From positions 1-10,273 of the forward strand of contig JASJEI010000506.1 of the NCBI GenBank assembly GCA_030064795.1: a stretch of 10,273 nucleotides of DNA. Reading direction: 5' to 3'. The stretch is from Pleurocapsa sp. MO_226.B13. GTDB taxonomy: Bacteria; Cyanobacteriota; Cyanobacteriia; Cyanobacteriales; Xenococcaceae. The notes beneath the pieces were generated by a model. It saw only the letters and a list, made by a program, of their open reading frames with translations. It was not told the origin of the DNA and did no database searches. Below, one piece after another: positions 6,463-10,273 of the stretch (positions are counted from its first letter, which is position 1; each line of letters opens with the position of its first letter). Position numbers and translations under genes: made by a program.

Positions 6463-7436
6463 AACCTTCAGTCTGGCATTTAATTGGGGATAAACGAGCG
6501 GGAGGCTCTAATCGTTTAGTCGATCGATTAATTAATTCCACTCTCGGACAACAATTTAATTTTGCCGTATTGCGAATTGAAGAAGCGAAAGCCAAGTTAA
6601 AACATTCTGTTCCTGATGCGATCGTGTTTCACTATCCTTGTGCTTGGAAATATCTGACCGATCTATGGCTACTAAAACAACACTGCCCAGTTTATATCTA
6701 CGATCACCATTATTCTCAGGGATTTGAACAACATCAGGTTAGTTCCAAGTGTCGCTTTCGTTTGATGTTGCGTCTGGCTTATGGTTTAGCAGATGGAGTA
6801 GTGAGTATTTCTGATGCTCAAAAAGACTGGATGCTAACGAATAAATTAGTTAAACCTAGTAAAATCGGGACAATTTATTCTGCTTCTCCCGTCGATACAT
6901 TATTAACAATTACCATCAAACAGCCTCATAATCCTCTTAAAATCGGGGCTTACGGTCGCTTTGCTCCCCAAAAAGGCTTCGATCTCTTGTTAACAGCTTT
7001 TACCTCCTTACCAGCCGACAAGTTTCAATTGTGTTTAGGTGGTTACGGACAAGACGAACCATTAATTAAAGATTTAGCCCAAGATTTAGCCCACGTTAAA
7101 TTACTCGGTGCAATTGAAGACGTGCCAGCGTTTTTAGCCGACTGCGATGTAATTGTCATTCCTTCTCGTTGGGAGCCTTGGGGGTTAGTTTGTTTGGAAG
7201 CCAAAGCAGCAGGAAAACCCGCAGTTGCGTTTGATGTTGATGGTTTAGCCGAACAAGTAAGAGATTGTGGCTTGTTAGTACCTGCTAATAATATCGAACA
7301 ATTAACCAAAGCGATCGCATCTTTACCCGAACACGATCTAACCGCCTGGGGAGAAGTAGCTAGAGCTTCAGTAGTAAATGCGTGGACGGATTTTCTGCAT
7401 AGTTGGTCAGTATTTTTAGAAGAGGTAACAGCGTGA
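6459..7436 (+). CDS. GT4-family glycosyltransferase
   Basis: 325 aa GT-B fold retaining glycosyltransferase (Glycos_transf_1 type), expected to transfer a sugar from a nucleotide donor to a glycan acceptor at the cytosolic side of the membrane. The C-terminal donor domain shows GRFAPQKGFD (166-175; Arg167 and Lys172 contact the donor phosphates) and the EX7E motif Glu239...Glu247 in PSRWEPWGLVCLE. The N-terminal acceptor domain is short with a glycine-rich start (GDKRAGGSNR), making the protein smaller than many GT4 enzymes but apparently complete. The start is the ATG at 6459, which overlaps the sulfotransferase TGA (ATGA) and has an AGGGAG Shine-Dalgarno at 6447-6452; an in-frame TTG at 6438 would add 7 residues and has no support. 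It ends in a GTGA overlap with the flippase gene, so translation of the three genes is probably coupled. Donor sugar cannot be read. Confidence 0.9.
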   Translation: MKPSVWHLIGDKRAGGSNRLVDRLINSTLGQQFNFAVLRIEEAKAKLKHSVPDAIVFHYPCAWKYLTDLWLLKQHCPVYIYDHHYSQGFEQHQVSSKCRFRLMLRLAYGLADGVVSISDAQKDWMLTNKLVKPSKIGTIYSASPVDTLLTITIKQPHNPLKIGAYGRFAPQKGFDLLLTAFTSLPADKFQLCLGGYGQDEPLIKDLAQDLAHVKLLGAIEDVPAFLADCDVIVIPSRWEPWGLVCLEAKAAGKPAVAFDVDGLAEQVRDCGLLVPANNIEQLTKAIASLPEHDLTAWGEVARASVVNAWTDFLHSWSVFLEEVTA

Positions 7437-8713
7437 AGGCAATCTGGAGTAAATTTAGTCAGCGACTTAAAAAAGCCGATAGTCCTTTTACCCGCAATCT
7501 AGGTTGGTTGGGATTGTCTGGGGCGGTAATTCGGGTGACGCGGTTGCTAACTACGATTGTGCTGGCGCGGTTTCTCACTCAACATGACTATGGTTTAGTA
7601 GCAATTGTCCTTACGGTAAACGATATCGTGCGCGTGTTTACCCGTAATGGCATCGGTACTCGTTTGATTCAAGCCAAAGCCGAAAATATTGCTCAGCTAG
7701 CACAGTCGGCTTATTGGCTTAATTGGGCAATTTCCATCGCTTTATTTATCATTCAATGTTTAATCGCTTTTCCCCTAGCTTGGTTTTACCGCGACGAACA
7801 GTTAATTTTGCCTATCTGCACGATGGCAGTTAGTTTACTCTTATTACCTCACGGTTTAGTGCAGGCAGCCTTAATTCAACGAGAAAACCGTCTCAAAGCG
7901 ATCGCTTTAGTAGAAATGATTCAATTCTCTACCGATAATATATTGTCCCTAATTTTTGCGATCGCGGGATGGGGAATGTGGGCAATTATTGTCCCTAAGT
8001 TACTCGTTCCGCCAATTTGGGTCTCTATCATGCTCAAGAATCACTCTTGGCGACCTAAGCTTAAATTTACTACCGATGGCTGGGGCGATCTACTTCGTTT
8101 CGGACGGAATGTTTTGGGAGTAGAATTATTAAATAACTTACGGGGTAACTTAGATTATTTAATCGTCGGGCGTTTTCTTAGCATCGAAGCTTTAGGCATC
8201 TATTATTTTGCTTTTAATGCAGGTTTGGGTATCAGTTTGGGCATCATCACTTCGATTAAATCCGCCTTACTACCTCATCTCTGCGATGCTCGTGCTAATC
8301 TAGCTCAATTCAAACAAAGATATTACAGCAGCCTGAAAACCATCGCTCTTATTATCTTACCGATGGTACTCTTACAATCCAGCCTCGCCCCCATCTACGT
8401 CCCCATCGTTTTTGGCGAAAAATGGATTCCCGCCATTCCCGTACTAATCTTAATCTGCCTCTCCGCAATTCCCCGTCCTTTTGCTGACTCCGCTTCTCAG
8501 CTATTAATCGCCGTCGATAAACCTCAAATCGATTTACTCTGGAATGTTATCTTCACCGTCTTATTCAGCATTGCCTTATTAATTGGCGTACAGTGGCAAA
8601 GTATCGGTGTGGCAACTACGGTGTTGTTAATTCATGCTGTATGTCTGCCTTTATTTGCGGTATGGGCTACTCAGTATGTGTTTAAGAGGTTAAGTGTTGT
8701 CGGGCGATCGTAA
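7433..8713 (+). CDS. Wzx/WzxC-type polysaccharide flippase (lipopolysaccharide biosynthesis protein family)
   Basis: 426 aa polytopic inner-membrane protein of the MOP (multidrug/oligosaccharidyl-lipid/polysaccharide) superfamily, predicted to flip lipid-linked oligosaccharides across the membrane. Hydrophobic segments are visible at about 26-46, 52-68, 95-117, 124-144, 164-199, 303-323, 334-360, 368-388 and 391-415. The NLDYLIVGRFL...LGIYYFAFN signature (239-262) is typical of WzxC-like flippases. It is a little shorter than many relatives. The start is the GTG at 7433, which overlaps the upstream TGA (GTGA) and follows a GAGG at about 7422-7425; a TTG at 7403 would add ten residues and deepen the overlap, so I reject it. 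Its place after a sulfotransferase and a glycosyltransferase suggests export of a sulfated repeat unit. Polymerase (Wzy) and export (Wza/Wzc) genes are not in the window. Confidence 0.9.
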   Translation: MKAIWSKFSQRLKKADSPFTRNLGWLGLSGAVIRVTRLLTTIVLARFLTQHDYGLVAIVLTVNDIVRVFTRNGIGTRLIQAKAENIAQLAQSAYWLNWAISIALFIIQCLIAFPLAWFYRDEQLILPICTMAVSLLLLPHGLVQAALIQRENRLKAIALVEMIQFSTDNILSLIFAIAGWGMWAIIVPKLLVPPIWVSIMLKNHSWRPKLKFTTDGWGDLLRFGRNVLGVELLNNLRGNLDYLIVGRFLSIEALGIYYFAFNAGLGISLGIITSIKSALLPHLCDARANLAQFKQRYYSSLKTIALIILPMVLLQSSLAPIYVPIVFGEKWIPAIPVLILICLSAIPRPFADSASQLLIAVDKPQIDLLWNVIFTVLFSIALLIGVQWQSIGVATTVLLIHAVCLPLFAVWATQYVFKRLSVVGRS

Positions 8714-8735
8714 ACTTCTCCCTGACCTCTTTTTT
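8684..8735 (+). terminator. Possible intrinsic terminator of the polysaccharide operon
   Basis: AAGAGGT at 8684-8690, inside the flippase coding end, pairs perfectly with ACCTCTT at 8725-8731, and a T-run (8730-8735) follows at once. The 34-nt loop is long but holds a CGATCG palindrome that could shorten it. A second, AT-rich pair GCTTATT (8740-8746) / AATAAGC (8762-8768) lies just downstream. The sequence symmetry is seen; terminator function is a guess. Confidence 0.35.
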
Positions 8736-8814
8736 ATTAGCTTATTTTTTTTCATTTATTTAATAAGCGTGTTACTACAATAGCATTCGGCGACTTAACT
8801 ATGGAGAAAGAATT

Positions 8815-8952
8815 TTGAGCATTACACCACGTGGTATGACAGTTACGGAAGCTTATCGTTATTATCGTTCGGGTGATTTGTTGGTTAATCGTAAATATCA
8901 ACGCAAATTGGTATGGACGATAGAGGAAAAAGAAAAGGGCATCATACGCTAA
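8815..8952 (+). pseudogene. 5' stub of a DUF262 (GmrSD/ParB-like nuclease) gene
   Basis: A 45-codon reading frame opens at TTG 8815, with a well-placed GGAG Shine-Dalgarno at 8803-8806, and stops at TAA 8950-8952. The peptide begins SITPRGMTVTEAYRYYRSGD and goes on to NRKYQRKLVWTIEEKEK, which matches the N-terminus of DUF262 proteins, where the YQRxxVW segment precedes a LIDSILxGYPIP-like helix. Here the frame changes to GIIR and ends, so about 85-90% of the usual length is missing. DUF262 domains occur in type IV restriction (GmrSD) and other phage-defence proteins. Retained start signals suggest a recent internal deletion, not slow decay. An internal ATG lies at 8836. The family assignment rests on the recognised motif only. 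Confidence 0.6.
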
Positions 8953-9080
8953 TTAGAATTACTGTACCCGTTCAAAATGAAGTATCATTTGTTGGAGATA
9001 AGGCATTTACTAGACAAGATTCATCTACTGTAGAAATAAAGGGTAAAGAATTAATTGCCATTTCTAAACTCTTTAATTGA
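8913..9080 (+). pseudogene. 55-codon ORF, probably the 3' remnant of a deleted gene
   Basis: In a different frame from the DUF262 stub and overlapping it, an ORF runs from ATG 8913 to TGA 9078-9080. The first codons merely overlie the stub, but from about 8940 the peptide looks like genuine protein: LIRITVPVQNEVSF, then AFTRQDSSTVEIKGKELIAI and a short SKLFN end. The RxxSSTVEI...KEL pattern recalls the C-terminal strand and helix of Schlafen AlbA_2 domains, but this is a weak resemblance. It may be the 3' end of the same deleted gene or of a second one. There is no Shine-Dalgarno at 8913, so independent translation is doubtful. Confidence 0.35.
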
Positions 9081-9112
9081 GATAAATAGCTAATTGACTA
9101 ACTAACACATCT

Positions 9113-10273
9113 GGTTCTACCGAACTTACTGTGTAAAACTAACTAGTAAAGTGCCAAGTTAAAAAGCTTGTCTTCGTTGAAAGTTGTCAAAATTTCTGAA
9201 ACCAAAAGCTCTTCTTTTTATCAGCTTAAGTTTATGGTTAATTCCTTCCACTACTCCTTGTGTAGTTCCTTCATCGAAGTAAGCAATAATTTCGCCTATC
9301 CATCTTTTTATTGTGACAAAGCTTTTAGGAAAATACTCGGAGATATCTTTTAAACAATCTGCGCTCATTCAATAGTCCCTCGCGACAATTTTTCTGATTT
9401 TCAAAAATATTTCTGAGTTCTTCTTTTAACCCGTGCATCTCCCTTAAGACAGTCGCTACTTTTTGAACTTCTTTAAGTTTCGCTTGTTCGGATTCTTTCA
9501 AATATTCTTGATTTTTGAGCAAGACATATTTACTCTTGGTCAGTCCTGACAAGATTTTGTCCTTTTTAGATTGATTTTTCAGTCGTTCTGCTTCTCGTTT
9601 AATTTTTCTTCTAGCTGCATCTAATTCGTCATTTACTTGTTTCATTACATGAAATCTATCTGCTACTATTGTTGCTTGAGGCATTAATTCTTCAGCTATA
9701 CTTTTGTAAGTCTTCCAAAAGTCTATACTTACTTCTTGTATTTTCGATAAAACCTCTTCTCCCCATGGTTCTAGATCCTCGGTAATTTCTGTTTTTGTTC
9801 TTTTATCTACAAGTCCTACTACTTTTCTCTTTTCTAAATCTACTAAAACCACATAATAATTTTTTTGCCCTTTTACCACTGCTATTTCATCAATCCCTAG
9901 CTTCTTTAAATTCCCAGGTCTTTCTGGAACCAAGTCCGACCCTAAATCTTTCAACATTGTTTCAATTTCTTGGTCGCTCAAATTATTTCTTTGGGCAACA
10001 TTTTTGAGATCACTATTTAAAACCTCTTCAATTATTTTTTCAACAAATCGTAAGCTATGGACTCTTTTTTTTCTAACGAACTCTAATTCTTCAGTAAACT
10101 TATTCTGACAATGGGGACATCGCATTCGACGACGATTTACTTTTAAATATACCGATTGTTGACAATCATGATCAATCTCGAACAGTTGGGAAATTATTTT
10201 GATGTAATAACTCGGTAGTTTGACCACAAGAGGGACAAACAACTTGTTTCTGAGTATTTTCTAATGATCAAAT
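9113..10273 (-). mobile_element. Decayed ISL3-family insertion sequence, cut by the window edge
   Basis: The element is defined by its ISL3-type transposase remnant. The end nearer the window start is tentatively placed at 9113, where GGTTCTACCG begins; ISL3 terminal inverted repeats commonly start GG(C/T)TCT. The opposite terminal repeat lies beyond 10273, so the boundary and the expected 8-bp target duplication (candidate ACACATCT, 9105-9112) cannot be confirmed. The stretch 9081-9142 has no gene. The element has no HIP1 site and is AT-richer than the operon to its left. Confidence 0.6.
9143..10267 (-). pseudogene. ISL3-family DDE transposase, broken by several frameshifts
   Basis: Read on the - strand, the intact family order is split across frames. 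The first zinc-finger half, QVVCPSCGQ (about 10246-10220), leads to TVRD and a stop; the second half RCPHC (about 10122-10108) is in another frame, so a frame break lies near 10170-10180. The main frame (from 10242 down to 9325) carries the core: catalytic Asp in LGIDEIA (9889-9891), VVLVDLEKRKVVG, and the second Asp in VADRFHVMKQ (9658-9660). A further break near 9368-9385 moves to the frame with YFPKS, the catalytic Glu in GVVEGINHKLKLIKR (9246-9248) and FGFRNFDNF. A final slip near 9166-9175 would restore a LFNLALY end at 9143. An in-frame TGA at 10268-10270 lies before the zinc finger. The DDE residues survive, but no single frame encodes the enzyme. Confidence 0.85.

Noticed and set aside
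7403..7432. TTG start for the flippase gene, 10 codons upstream
   Set aside because: The GTG at 7433 has a GAGG upstream and a GTGA overlap; the upstream extension looks unrelated to flippase N-termini.
9159..9368. Separate 69-aa gene on the - strand
   Set aside because: Its sequence (YFPKS, TTQGVVEGINHKLKLIKR, FGFRNFDNF) is the C-terminal third of the ISL3 transposase, displaced by a frameshift, not an independent gene.
9325..9385. Programmed frameshift joining the two transposase frames
   Set aside because: The needed shift is +1 (or -2), which the A/T run in the overlap would not give as a -1 slippery heptamer, and further breaks at both ends of the gene point to decay.
9795..10007. 70-codon + strand ORF inside the IS
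   Set aside because: It is antisense to the transposase catalytic core, with biased Leu/Phe composition typical of a shadow frame.

Overview
This window almost certainly comes from a cyanobacterium. The octamer GCGATCGC (HIP1, the highly iterated palindrome of cyanobacterial chromosomes) occurs at least ten times in the first 8 kb, for example at 204, 2082, 2184, 3731, 3737, 5355, 6133, 7311, 7898 and 7958. The intergenic spacers carry GC-rich palindromes and 7-nt periodic repeats of a kind common in these genomes. I cannot place it below phylum level.

Layout, left to right. Bases 1-220 are non-coding, with two palindromic repeats. 275-3136 encodes a large calcium-binding secreted glycosidase: a GH5 catalytic domain, two tandem DUF4114-bearing units and a C-terminal RTX block. 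3259-4530 encodes an unusual fusion of a CheY-type receiver with a phytanoyl-CoA-dioxygenase-like 2OG-Fe(II) oxygenase. 4673-5374 encodes a small exported protein, rich in Tyr and Arg, that I do not recognise. 5551-8713 is a tightly coupled three-gene operon (sulfotransferase, GT4 glycosyltransferase, Wzx-type flippase) with 4-base stop/start overlaps at both junctions. All five intact genes and this operon are on the + strand.

From 8714 onward the character changes: no HIP1 site, lower GC and broken genes. There is a 45-codon stub of a DUF262 (GmrSD/ParB-like nuclease) gene, an overlapping out-of-frame 55-codon ORF that may be the tail of another gene, and a decayed ISL3-family insertion sequence on the - strand that runs off the right edge.

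Taken together, the left 8.7 kb reads as a cell-surface or extracellular-matrix locus: an operon that probably makes and exports a sulfated polysaccharide, a secreted glycosidase that could act on matrix glycans, an exported orphan protein, and a potentially phosphorylation-controlled oxygenase. That functional link rests on proximity and family knowledge, not on anything the sequence proves. The right 1.5 kb is a graveyard of defence-related and transposon fragments.
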